A stretch of 64,000 bases of DNA from Olivibacter sp. SDN3 (GTDB lineage Bacteria; Bacteroidota; Bacteroidia; Sphingobacteriales; Sphingobacteriaceae): NCBI RefSeq assembly GCF_014334135.1, contig NZ_CP060497.1, positions 3,534,001-3,598,000 of the forward strand. The letters run 5' to 3'. Under the pieces are notes generated by a model. The model made no database searches and was not told the origin of the DNA. It saw only the letters and a program-made list of their open reading frames with translations. Position numbers and translations under genes: made by a program. Below are positions 36,701 to 43,874 of this stretch, piece after piece. Positions within the stretch are counted from its first letter, which is position 1; the number at the start of each line of letters is the position of its first letter.

Positions 36701-37103
36701 CCCTTGTCTTCGCTACGTTGAGTTTGCTGTCATCCTGCTTGAAGAGAATATTGCGCTCAACTATTTTATAGGAGATGGGCAAATCTCTCAGGCATGCCTC
36801 CAATACCTCTTCTATGGAGGCATGCTGTACTGCCAAGCTAACCTTCTGTGTAGTAAAACTTGGGTCATCGTAAAGAAATACATAATCGGTCTGACCCTCA
36901 ACAAGTTTGAACACCCGGTCTAAGGACATGTCTTTTACGTTCAATGATACGTTCTGTGCATAGGTCGATGCGCTGACTTGGATAAAAACCGAAAGCAATA
37001 AACCGACAATAAATTGAAATCTCATGATAAATTTCAGTTGAGTAAATTCCTGTGGGGGAGGCCATTTCAAAGACACGGCCGTTGCATGAAATGCTAATTT
37101 CAT
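33723..37103 (-). CDS. SusC/RagA-family TonB-dependent transporter with STN domain
   Basis: 1126 residues from 37103, or 1100 from the ATG at 37025 (MRFQFIVGLLLSVFIQVSAS), which starts a proper signal peptide. I prefer 37025 because a plus-strand -7 element ends immediately beside 37103, though N-terminal extensions are common in the family. After the signal come an STN domain (DYVFLYDDPSF, for signalling to FecR), a CarboxypepD_reg-like domain (GHVTDSTGTPMSGVSV), the SusC motif LEEVVVIGYGQQKKSDLTAAVSS (split by me: V-V-V-I-G-Y-G-Q-Q), the plug with NRVSIRGIGSL and YVIDGVPV, and a 22-strand barrel. It imports the glycan with TonB. The STN domain plus FecR upstream shows trans-envelope signalling. 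Confidence 0.95.
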   Translation of the reverse strand: MKLAFHATAVSLKWPPPQEFTQLKFIMRFQFIVGLLLSVFIQVSASTYAQNVSLNVKDMSLDRVFKLVEGQTDYVFLYDDPSFTTQKVSLAVQHASIEEVLEACLRDLPISYKIVERNILFKQDDSKLNVAKTRAPQQAPITGHVTDSTGTPMSGVSVIVKGTSRGTTTDAEGQFQIPAAKGDVLVFSLIGYQRRELSIAGQIQLDVVLKIDFSDLEEVVVIGYGQQKKSDLTAAVSSFKPTEENARAVLGPDQLIQGRMPGVQVSAGSGSPGTANRVSIRGIGSLSAANEPLYVIDGVPVVNQNAALLNFGENMNPLALLNPSDIESVEVLKDAASAAIYGSRATNGVILITTKSGSSSQTKFGVDAFTGVSVVPNRGKMKMANPDLYLNVINEAIDNFNNQYGYTPGATNYMEHRANPFPGEPGTDWFDLITRPANTSSVSLSFTGGTEKTNVYLSGNYLNQEGAFINQKFTRYTGKLNLSHKLYKWLEFGANTNYSFSKNQRVPGSNLGTTMMGRSLLQRPFDRPYKPNGDYYLGGTDELIYHNPFQIINEQNVSLDNYRFLGSFFGTATIMDGLAFKTMLGTDLTYTLDNIYYAENHPYGTGIGMKYDNRRFTPNILWENTLNYNKVFDKLTVEGLLGYSYQKISLSSSDIEGSGFPSPSFQQLSVAASILSAGTSLSESALMSIFGRSNLSWDNKYLLSLSLRADGSSKFHPDKRWGYFPSISAGWNISNESFWTLAGTSAKIRGSYGETGNQDGISSYAYHAQMSGGRNYNNQSGIGVSTNGNRDLTWETARQYGAGLDLEFLDGKLNLTADYFIKKTDNLLYSKPEPATTGFTSIISNIGSMENKGWEFLLNTHVPLGPVQWSSDFNISFIKNKLTSLIGEEALLIGANMTLQVGQEVGSFYMYKQTGIYQSDEEITESLYNNGIRAGDVIYEDLDGNGAINVSDRQIVGTANPDFFGGWNNNFSYKNFDFNIFFTYSYGNMVYANYRTTTDRLGNGFMNMTEQVANERWTGPGTSNTTPRAIYGNTWNTQNSSRFLEDGSYIRLRALNLGYTLPARIANKIGMQRLRVYVQGDNLYLWTRYRGFDPEVTSDFDPQFIGQDNLILPQLRSFNVGVNIGI

Positions 37104-37111
37104 TACCTTTG
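37082..37111 (+). promoter_or_regulatory. plus-strand promoter antisense to the susC start
   Basis: TTG at 37082-37084 is a -33 element and TACCTTTG at 37104-37111 an exact TAnnTTTG -7 element, spaced 19 bases as in the blaI-type promoter of this window. It points away from susC into the fecR-susC gap, antisense to the operon. No protein-coding gene follows in that direction. Confidence 0.55.
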
Positions 37112-37116
37112 TAATG

Positions 37117-37206
37117 TTTGAGTGATTAATTTAAATCTGTTAACTGTTTTTTGAATCATTGGCTCAAACTCCTTCGTCTTCTGACTGCAATCAGAAGGCG
37201 TTTTTT
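37117..37206 (+). ncRNA. candidate cis-antisense small RNA against the susC leader
   Basis: A transcript starting about six bases after the antisense -7 element would run for about 90 nt and meet a rho-independent terminator: CGTCTTCTGA (37175-37184) pairs with TCAGAAGGCG (37191-37200), ten pairs including one G-U, a 6-base loop, then TTTTTT at 37201-37206. The whole unit lies in the 177-base gap between fecR and susC. The same hairpin has no T-tract when read in the susC direction. Known precedent: Bacteroides PULs of the ECF-sigma type have cis-encoded antisense RNAs (DonS) at exactly this place that repress susC. That this one is expressed is inference. Confidence 0.55.
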
Positions 37207-37280
37207 ATTAAGCCTTTTACTAATGTTTATTTACTTTTTCATATGGTTGATTTTAAGGTTAAATAATTGTTTTATTATGT

Positions 37281-38429
37281 TTATTGAATAACTATCCGCT
37301 TAATGCCATCGTTCATCTCTATTTTACAATCCAGGTCATAAAAAGATAAAATCTCCAGAACTTTGGAAGCGTTGGTATTCCGGTAAACTTCGCCCGATAA
37401 CATGATATTCGGCTTTTCCCCTTGGAAGATCACCTCCACACCGTACCAACGGGATAGCTGTCGCATAACCGTTCCGATATCCGAATGCTTGAAACTGAAT
37501 TTGCCATTTTTCCAAGCCATGGCGTCTGAAATGTCTGCCTGCTTTACAGACAGACGACTATGCTCGTCAAGCGCCGCCTGTTGTCCCGGTTGGAGTATTA
37601 CCGCCTGTTGGTTGGCGGTTCCTGCCACTTTAACTGATCCTTCTACCAAGGTGGTTTTCACTGCCGGTTCATCGGCGTAGCTATTGATGTTGAAATGGGT
37701 GCCCAGCACCTCCACAATTTGTCCTTTGGATTCCACTCGAAACGGCCGCTGTGGATCTTTAGTCACCTCGAAATAGGCTTCCCCTTCCAGTTTCACCAGT
37801 CGTTCCTTTGCCGATCCATTGATGGCGTAGGTTAGCGTGGACGCGGCGTTCATCCAGACTTTCGTGCCATCGGGTAAAACTAAATGGTATTGTCCGCCGC
37901 GTGGCGTATGCATGGTATTGAATACGGGTGTCCCAGTACTATTTCCTGCTGCATCCGTAATCTGGTAGACCAATTCGCCATTCGTATTTTTGTAGATGGC
38001 ATGTGAACCGTCTTGGGCAACTTCGCCATCCGGGGTGCCGTCTAGCGTTATTTCTCTGCCGTTTGCCAGCTTTAGGGTGGCTTTGGTCTCACCGGGAGCA
38101 ATATCCTGTTGATCGGAAATTGCCAGGTTATCAGTTGCTGTAGTCAACCCGTCGGTTCGGGTAAATTGAAAATACGCGCCTACAGCCATAATAATTACAG
38201 CTGCAACGGCGGCCGCATAACGGTACCATGTAGTTATTTGGCGTCTAGGCGGGGTGGGCAGGCGCTTCCGTATTTCAGCAACGTCATCTTCCATCTGTTC
38301 TTCAGAAGGCTCCCCCACATGGATGTCCAGTTTCTCGTACCATCGCTCAACCCGGATGCGCTCCTCGGATGTGCATTCGCCAGCGGCGTACCGTTTCAAT
38401 AGCTTTTTGATTTCTTCGTGCTCCTCCAT
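37281..38429 (-). CDS. FecR-type anti-sigma factor
   Basis: 382 residues. Cytoplasmic N-terminal part (about 1-65, EEHEEIKKLLKRYAAGECT) that would hold the sigma factor, a transmembrane helix at about 69-88 (YAAAVAAVIIMAVGAYF), the FecR domain around 175-275 (PRGGQYHLVLPDGTKVWMN, then VKLEGEAYFEVT), and a C-terminal DUF4974 domain (LSGEVYRNTNASKVLEIL). The DUF4974 part contacts the STN domain of SusC in this system. It transmits transport-substrate binding to the sigma factor encoded upstream. Unusually, an enzyme gene separates it from the sigma gene. Confidence 0.93.
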   Translation of the reverse strand: MEEHEEIKKLLKRYAAGECTSEERIRVERWYEKLDIHVGEPSEEQMEDDVAEIRKRLPTPPRRQITTWYRYAAAVAAVIIMAVGAYFQFTRTDGLTTATDNLAISDQQDIAPGETKATLKLANGREITLDGTPDGEVAQDGSHAIYKNTNGELVYQITDAAGNSTGTPVFNTMHTPRGGQYHLVLPDGTKVWMNAASTLTYAINGSAKERLVKLEGEAYFEVTKDPQRPFRVESKGQIVEVLGTHFNINSYADEPAVKTTLVEGSVKVAGTANQQAVILQPGQQAALDEHSRLSVKQADISDAMAWKNGKFSFKHSDIGTVMRQLSRWYGVEVIFQGEKPNIMLSGEVYRNTNASKVLEILSFYDLDCKIEMNDGIKRIVIQ

Positions 38430-38512
38430 GCGTATCCGAGATTTCCTTTTTTTATAATATAGTACTGCGGTTGTTCCTTTGGGCGTAAAAGGAAATGAAA
38501 AAATGATCGATC

Positions 38513-39355
38513 TTATTCCTTAAGATAAATGATATTGGCTACTGGACGAAGTCCCTCATGATCAAACTGCTTGTTGTCTGATGGATGGTTGATAACACTG
38601 TTTTCCGTCGCACCTTTAATGTAGAGTGTGCTGCTTCCACCACCATCTACATTCATGGCGTCCTTTGCGCCCAGCCAACGCAGCATTTTTGCCAACTCGG
38701 TCAAGCGCATACCTGCCGCCAAACTGTTCCTCCCGTCTACTACGATAAAAATTAATTTCTTATCCGTTGTAATTGCCACGGCACTGCGCGGGTGACGGTT
38801 GTTATTAAAGGGGTTGTTGGAAAGTGCCGCATCCTCCCCTTGATGTATCAGCAGTGGACCTGATAGGAGAATGTTTGGCACTCTACTCCGCTCATAATCA
38901 ATTGCCGAAGCCGGTTGGATCTCGATTATTTTTTTAGCAATCAATAGGATCGCATCGGCACGATCGGTTTTCTTTTTGGTGGTATTGACGACGTTATTAT
39001 CCGCTTTTACGTAATCCCACGAACCACCTTTCTTCATGTCAAAGAAACCACCATTGATAGCCACTAGGGCGTTGTTTTCCAATGCAAATTGAGTGGTTTT
39101 TTTCAATGTTGCCGAATCTGCTGCAATACAGATTTTCTTGCGGTACTTTCTGAGGTCGATTTCCACCAAGTTGATTTCCTGTTGGCTTTCAAAAAGTTTA
39201 TCAAAATGACCTTGCTTCCATGTAATGCCCTTTTTTATAGGGGTAATTTTCCAGTCTTTATTAACCACGGCAACGGAATCTGGCAATTGTCCAAAAGCCA
39301 TCGGTAGGATAAAGTATAAGAAGCCGAATAGGGTAGGCACTATTTTTTTGTTCAT
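38513..39355 (-). CDS. secreted phosphodiester glycosidase (NAGPA-type)
   Basis: 280 residues. Signal peptide about 1-22 (ending MAFGQ). The NAGPA/DUF2233 domain covers nearly all the mature protein: WKQGHFDKLFESQ, VAINGGFFDMKKGGSWDYV, HPRSAVAITTDKKLIFIVVDG and the active-site-like MLRWLGAKDAMNVDGGGSST. Unlike its paralogue at 31476 it is not a lipoprotein but a soluble periplasmic or exported enzyme. It lies between the sigma factor and FecR genes on the same strand (64 and 83 bases), a position where enzymes are rare in such loci, so it should be expressed at the basal level of the regulators. Confidence 0.85.
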   Translation of the reverse strand: MNKKIVPTLFGFLYFILPMAFGQLPDSVAVVNKDWKITPIKKGITWKQGHFDKLFESQQEINLVEIDLRKYRKKICIAADSATLKKTTQFALENNALVAINGGFFDMKKGGSWDYVKADNNVVNTTKKKTDRADAILLIAKKIIEIQPASAIDYERSRVPNILLSGPLLIHQGEDAALSNNPFNNNRHPRSAVAITTDKKLIFIVVDGRNSLAAGMRLTELAKMLRWLGAKDAMNVDGGGSSTLYIKGATENSVINHPSDNKQFDHEGLRPVANIIYLKE

Positions 39356-39419
39356 GTCGCTGGTTTACGTATATAGTACGGTAACTAAGCCTTAGGGCGT
39401 AAAAGAAAATGAAAAAAAA

Positions 39420-40004
39420 TCAGCGAAGGAGAAAATAGGCCAGAGAGATCAAGGTGCCGAATTTCGGACGTAGTATCTTTAGCGCATTGTTCACATGCTT
39501 CTTAACGGTTGTTTCGGAAAGCCCAAGTTCATCGGCAATTTCCTTGTGGGAGAGGTGGGATTGCCGGCTCATCCGGAAGACCTCCTGCATTTTTTCGGGT
39601 AGCCGCACGATCTCGCTTTCGATCAACTGCCCCAATTCTTTCTCGCGAATCAGGTAATCCGCAGTTGTGTTGTCTTGGGTGTTGATCGTCGCCAAGGATT
39701 CGAAATAAACCGCTTCGACCTTTTTATGCGCAATCAGTTTGATGATCTTGTACCGTAAAGTTGCATAGAGATAGCCGGCCAGTGGGCTTTCGGGATTCAA
39801 TGCACTGCGATTTTGCCAGAGGGCAGCGAAAACTTCCTGTAATAGATCTTTGACCTCATCCCGGTCGTTCAGCTTTTTGCATGCATGTGCATATAGTTGT
39901 CGCGAGTAACGCTCATAAATCTCCATATAAGCGCTGTAATCGTCACTCAAAATGAGCCGTATCAATTCGCTATCATCATATGATTCATAAGACATCTTCG
40001 CCAT
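39420..40004 (-). CDS. FecI-like ECF sigma factor
   Basis: 194 residues. Region 2 includes DYSAYMEIYERYSRQLYAHA and VKDLLQEVFAALWQNR, and region 4 the HTH SHLSHKEIADELGLSETTVKKHVNNAL. Size and sequence match the Bacteroidota sigma-70 family that is paired with FecR and SusC. When released by FecR it would direct transcription of the susC-susD operon downstream. The start could also be the second ATG (MSYESYDD, four codons in). First gene of the minus-strand locus. Confidence 0.93.
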   Translation of the reverse strand: MAKMSYESYDDSELIRLILSDDYSAYMEIYERYSRQLYAHACKKLNDRDEVKDLLQEVFAALWQNRSALNPESPLAGYLYATLRYKIIKLIAHKKVEAVYFESLATINTQDNTTADYLIREKELGQLIESEIVRLPEKMQEVFRMSRQSHLSHKEIADELGLSETTVKKHVNNALKILRPKFGTLISLAYFLLR

Positions 40005-40219
40005 ACCAAGACTATAGATAATGGAGCCAAAATTATCAAAAGAGTATAAAGTTTATAGTTACGGCAATATTAACAAAAGTTTAAATATAAGCATTCGTCT
40101 AAATAATGGTACCGGAGAGTGGTAACTTTAGTTCGAACTGTTCTATATCTTCAAAGGTATATGGAAGCCAATTATATTATAATAAATTTAACTAAGTTTG
40201 AGAGAACTGAATTTGATTT

Positions 40220-40786
40220 ATGGAACGATATGAATTTTTCAAGCGATTTCACGACATCAGTAAAGCAGATTATCATCTGTTGACTGATTGCCTTAACGTC
40301 AGATCATTTAAGAAGGGAGATTTCATTACAGTGCCCGGACAGATCCAACGGGAGCTTTATTTTGTGAAAAGCGGTGTCCAGATGTCTTACTTTGACACGG
40401 GAGAGAAAATCTATACGCTTGCCTTTACCTATTTTCCGTATTTATGCGCCATAGCTGAATCTTTTTCGTTTCAGGTACCATCAAAATACTTTTTAATCTG
40501 TTTAACAGACAGCGAATTGGAGTATATTACTCATGACGACCTACAAAAGCTGATCGATCAATCACAACAAATAGAAAGGCTCTTCAGGCGGATGACTGAA
40601 GCCATGTTTGCGGATATGATTGACCTCCATATTGAACTACGAGCATTGACCATCGAAGAAAAGTACAAAACGTTTTGCCGGAAAAGCCCACACCTGCTTC
40701 AACTTGTGCCGCATAAGTACATAGCCTCTTATTTAGGTATAGACCCTACGAATTTCAGCAGGCTATTCAATAACGTTAAATTTTGA
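40220..40786 (+). CDS. Crp/Fnr-type transcriptional regulator
   Basis: 188 residues. A cyclic-nucleotide-binding-like beta-roll (FKKGDFITVPGQIQRELYFV, then KSGVQMSYF) and a C-terminal helix-turn-helix (VPHKYIASYLGIDPTNFSRLF). TAAGTTTG at 40193-40200 is an exact -7 match 20 bases before the start codon. It precedes an alpha/beta hydrolase gene by 70 bases and may regulate it. Effector unknown. Confidence 0.85.
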   Translation: MERYEFFKRFHDISKADYHLLTDCLNVRSFKKGDFITVPGQIQRELYFVKSGVQMSYFDTGEKIYTLAFTYFPYLCAIAESFSFQVPSKYFLICLTDSELEYITHDDLQKLIDQSQQIERLFRRMTEAMFADMIDLHIELRALTIEEKYKTFCRKSPHLLQLVPHKYIASYLGIDPTNFSRLFNNVKF

Positions 40787-40855
40787 TATTGGTGTAGACC
40801 AAGATTTGTTTGCCAGCAAGTTTTGAACTTTGTAAACAAACAGAAAGGTATACAG

Positions 40856-41707
40856 ATGAACAAAACAAGAATTACGCAGAAGAAGGTACAAAAATCCAGC
40901 ATGACTACGGAAAATATTGGAAATTATGCAGCTATAAACGGACTGCAGCTATACTATGAAATCTATGGCGAAGGGAAGCCACTGTTGCTCTTACCTGGCG
41001 CGCTCTCGGGAATCCGCACGGCATTCGGGAAGTTAATTCCCTTGCTCGCAAGGGAAAGACAAGTTATCGCTATTGAATTTCAAGGATATGGTCATACAAC
41101 AGATATCTCGGAACGCCCGCTTTCTTATGAACAGCTTGCTGAAGATGTTATTGAATTACTCCGTGTTCTGAAGGTGTCGCAAACAGATATTTTCGGATAT
41201 AGTACGGGGGCGGGGGTGGCTTTGCAAATAGCTATCCGCAAACCTCAGGTTGTCAGAAAACTTATACTGGCCTCCGCTAGTTACAAAAGCAGTGGACGTC
41301 ATCCGGAACTTAAAACCCTGTTTAGTCCTGAATTCATGGAGGAAGCCCTGAAGGGTAGCCCATATGAAGCAGAGTATATGACCGCAGCTGCGAAGCCCGA
41401 AGACTGGCATAGGCATATAGCTAAAGTACGAACATTTGAACAAAAAATACAAGATTGGTCAGCGGATGAAATCAGCAAGATTAAGGCACCTGCTTTGATC
41501 ATAGCTGGCGATGCGGATATCGTTCAGCCGGAGCATGTCGTTGCGTTATATAAATTATTTGGTGGCGGGAGCTTAGGTGAATTGTCAATGCCCACTTCAC
41601 AACTTGCAATATTGCCCGGAACGATGCATACTGCATTAACACAAAAAACAGATTTATTAATGGCAATGATTCCCGGTTTTCTTGAAGATGGGGTGGCATA
41701 CGAGTAA
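40856..41707 (+). CDS. alpha/beta hydrolase
   Basis: 283 residues from the ATG at 40856, which is preceded by AAAGGTATACAG; the upstream extension would need a TTG. Motifs: oxyanion LLLLPGALSG, EFQGYGHT, nucleophile elbow FGYSTGAGVAL (Ser), acid in IAGDADIVQPEH and catalytic His in LPGTMHTAL. No signal peptide, so cytoplasmic. The first 30 residues are basic and not part of the fold. The substrate is unknown; the neighbouring Crp-type regulator suggests inducible expression in response to a small molecule (inference). Confidence 0.85.
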   Translation: MNKTRITQKKVQKSSMTTENIGNYAAINGLQLYYEIYGEGKPLLLLPGALSGIRTAFGKLIPLLARERQVIAIEFQGYGHTTDISERPLSYEQLAEDVIELLRVLKVSQTDIFGYSTGAGVALQIAIRKPQVVRKLILASASYKSSGRHPELKTLFSPEFMEEALKGSPYEAEYMTAAAKPEDWHRHIAKVRTFEQKIQDWSADEISKIKAPALIIAGDADIVQPEHVVALYKLFGGGSLGELSMPTSQLAILPGTMHTALTQKTDLLMAMIPGFLEDGVAYE

Positions 41708-41770
41708 AAACAAAGGCCAATGATAACGACCGAGATACCAAATCACGTATGCGATAAAATGTAACTCCTT

Positions 41771-41805
41771 GGTTATGAAAAAATAATTCTCATTTTTTCA
41801 TAACC
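41771..41805. promoter_or_regulatory. perfect 14-bp inverted repeat, candidate operator
   Basis: GGTTATGAAAAAAT (41771-41784) and ATTTTTTCATAACC (41792-41805) are perfect inverted arms around a 7-base centre. It abuts a plausible promoter (TTG at 41808-41810, TAACTTAG at 41831-41838, 20-base spacer) leading to the 43-codon ORF and the Mrr-related gene. No T-tract follows, so an operator is more likely than a terminator, although it also lies 64 bases past the hydrolase gene. Confidence 0.45.
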
Positions 41806-41951
41806 ACTTGCGAAATACTGTTTACTTTACTAACTTAGAGCCAGTCAATCGAAACAAACAGTATTAAATAATAAATATAATTATCGACCGAACAATAACT
41901 GAACCAACAAGCCGAACCTTTACTATTTCAGCACACAGCCCAGTAATTGCC

Positions 41952-42145
41952 TTCAACCGAAGAACCAAACACACATGTCAACAATACACCGAAAGAAAGG
42001 TCATTTGCCCGTTCAGCAAAGCCTGTTACAGCTAAAAATTCATCTACAGTTCGCTAATGCCAATAAAATATCCGGCTTGATAGCCAAATCCCAGCGGAGC
42101 AGCTAAAGCATAACGACACGTTCAACCAAAGAAACCACACACATG
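41952..42145 (+). repeat. duplicated A/C-rich translation leader
   Basis: The 26 bases 41952-41977 and the 25 bases 42121-42145, each ending in an ATG, are near identical: TTCAACC, then GAAGAACC versus AAAGAAACC, then AAACACACATG versus ACACACATG. Each is immediately before a coding region. Neither contains a Shine-Dalgarno sequence. The pair suggests a local duplication of an initiation region. Confidence 0.55.
41975..42106 (+). CDS. 43-residue basic hypothetical protein
   Basis: ATG 41975 to TAA 42104-42106. The product is basic and helical (MSTIHRKKGHLPVQQSLLQL, then KIHLQFANANKISGL), without a family I know. Support for its being translated comes from the sequence before its ATG, which is a near copy of the sequence before the ATG of the following gene at 42143. 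It may be a small partner of that gene, or a leader peptide. Confidence 0.4.
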   Translation: MSTIHRKKGHLPVQQSLLQLKIHLQFANANKISGLIAKSQRSS

Positions 42146-43345
42146 AACCAAGGTGCAGCACCTTTATTCCATAGGTACGACCGGGAAGAGCATCGGGCTA
42201 TTAGCGATAATGATGTGATGATCCCTAATCTTGCCACGGCTCAGCAACGTACCGCAGAAGCTAGGGCACGGTTAGAGCAAATCGAAAATCTGCTATTTTA
42301 TGCGTTCGGAAAAAAACATGCGGTGAACTGGGATGAATTGAAGTGTGCCGAGAAATTTCCTGTATGCCATCCCGAGAAGCAATATCGTGCAGAGTTCAAC
42401 AAGATATGGATACCTGCCGAACCCGAATACTACCCTTTGCCACCCAAACCTGAAGCAAGGTATTTCAAGCCCGACCTCAATATCTTCGATAAGCTATTCA
42501 ATTTTTTAGGTAACAGAAAGCGGAAGCACGCCAAAGAACTGTTGAACAAGGCTAAGTTGTTACATCTGCAAAAGCAAGAAGAAGTGAAGCACAGCAACCA
42601 GCTGCTGCGGGAATCTTATAAGCGCAAGCTGGAAGTGGCCAGGACTAAAATCAGCATACTAGGGGAGGAATGTGCGAAGGAAACAGCCCTGTGGGAGGAG
42701 CAGCAAACAGCCTTTTACAAAGAGCAACAGGCATACAATAAGCGTGTCGATATGCTCAAAGCCAATTACTTGCGTGCAGATGTAAATGCTATAAGCGAGT
42801 ATAATGTACTTGTACTGAGTAACTCTAAATACCCGGAAACCTTTCCAAAAGATTTCGATTTGGAGTACAGGCCTGCAGACAAACTATTGGTGGTAGGTTA
42901 TATGTTGCCCGTACCAGAACAGTTACCAAAGCTCAGGGAGGTTAAGTACATTGCTACGCGGAACGAATTAGAGGAATATTTTTTATCTGAGGTACAGCAG
43001 GCGAAACTATACGAGAGCGCCATATATCAAATAGCTTTACGCACGCTACAAGAGTTGTTTGAGGCCGATCAGATTGAAGCCTTGCAGCGTATCGCCTTCA
43101 ATGGTAGAGTGAAAAACCTTGAAGAACCAAACGGCAAGATTGGTTATACCTGTAAAGTGTCCATCATATTCAATAGGGAGGAATTTGAGGCGATCAACCT
43201 GTCGGATATTGATTTCAGTAACTGGAGCTGGCTAAAATATTACAGCCCTGTGCAAGCGGTGGCACAGACTGGCCCGATTGATAAACATTTTTTATCGTCT
43301 TATGATTTGGCAGTTAGCCCAATCTACTTCAAAGTGATAAAGTGA
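42143..43345 (+). CDS. Mrr-like restriction endonuclease-related protein lacking the nuclease domain
   Basis: 400 residues. A charged coiled-coil-like region at about 110-215 (AKELLNKAKLLHLQKQEEVK and following) is followed by a domain at about 230-385: DLEYRPADKLLVVGYMLP, EVKYIATRNELEEYFLSE, YQIALRTLQELFEADQIEAL and FNREEFEAINL. This middle domain is what I remember from Mrr-like restriction endonucleases, where it is followed by the PD-(D/E)xK Mrr_cat domain. Here the protein ends shortly after SSYDLAVSPIY, so no catalytic domain is present and none remains in the DNA after it. It could be a recognition or inhibitory subunit, or a truncated enzyme. Confidence 0.55.
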   Translation: MNQGAAPLFHRYDREEHRAISDNDVMIPNLATAQQRTAEARARLEQIENLLFYAFGKKHAVNWDELKCAEKFPVCHPEKQYRAEFNKIWIPAEPEYYPLPPKPEARYFKPDLNIFDKLFNFLGNRKRKHAKELLNKAKLLHLQKQEEVKHSNQLLRESYKRKLEVARTKISILGEECAKETALWEEQQTAFYKEQQAYNKRVDMLKANYLRADVNAISEYNVLVLSNSKYPETFPKDFDLEYRPADKLLVVGYMLPVPEQLPKLREVKYIATRNELEEYFLSEVQQAKLYESAIYQIALRTLQELFEADQIEALQRIAFNGRVKNLEEPNGKIGYTCKVSIIFNREEFEAINLSDIDFSNWSWLKYYSPVQAVAQTGPIDKHFLSSYDLAVSPIYFKVIK

Positions 43346-43443
43346 AATGAAGGCTGGAAATCCTGCCGCGATCGACGACTGAAAAACCAAGTTATCGTTA
43401 TTTCACTGGCAAATCATCAGCATTTTTGTTAATTTAACGCCAA

Positions 43444-43836
43444 ATGAACAACGATATCCAATTATATAACGCCAATCAATCTGCTGAAGACGCCAAAATA
43501 TGCAGTCTACTTGCTCTGGAAATAGATCGAAACTTACCTGAAGCCGAAAGTAAGATATGGCACAGGCATCCCGTCTGGTTTATTGATAAAAATCCAATTG
43601 TAGGATACAGTAAACAGAAGGCAGGTATACGGCTCATGTTCTGGAGTGGCGTAAGCTTCGATGAAAAACAACTTCAAGCGGGCACAGGAAAATTTAAAGA
43701 TGCTTCTATCTTTTATAATTCAGCAGAAGAAATCGAGTTGCAAGATCTGGTGCGCTGGTTGGCAAAATCCCGTGAGATTCAATGGGATTATAAGAACATT
43801 GTGAAGCATAAGGGGGTACTTGAACGACTAAAATAA
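43444..43836 (+). CDS. DUF1801 family protein
   Basis: 130 residues, soluble. KIWHRHPVWFIDKNPIVGY and KAGIRLMFWSGVSFDE fit the YdhG/DUF1801 fold, a small alpha/beta domain related to frataxin-like folds. Function is unknown; some relatives are described as iron chaperones. A second, distinct DUF1801 protein lies at 50097. It is 39 bases upstream of a Crp-type regulator on the same strand. Confidence 0.65.
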   Translation: MNNDIQLYNANQSAEDAKICSLLALEIDRNLPEAESKIWHRHPVWFIDKNPIVGYSKQKAGIRLMFWSGVSFDEKQLQAGTGKFKDASIFYNSAEEIELQDLVRWLAKSREIQWDYKNIVKHKGVLERLK

Positions 43837-43874
43837 TTACTACATTTCAAAACCGATTATTTTTTATCTTTGAT

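Noticed and set aside
37175-37206. Hairpin read as a terminator or attenuator within the susC operon
   Set aside because: Read in the susC direction the stem is not followed by T residues; the T-tract exists only on the other strand.
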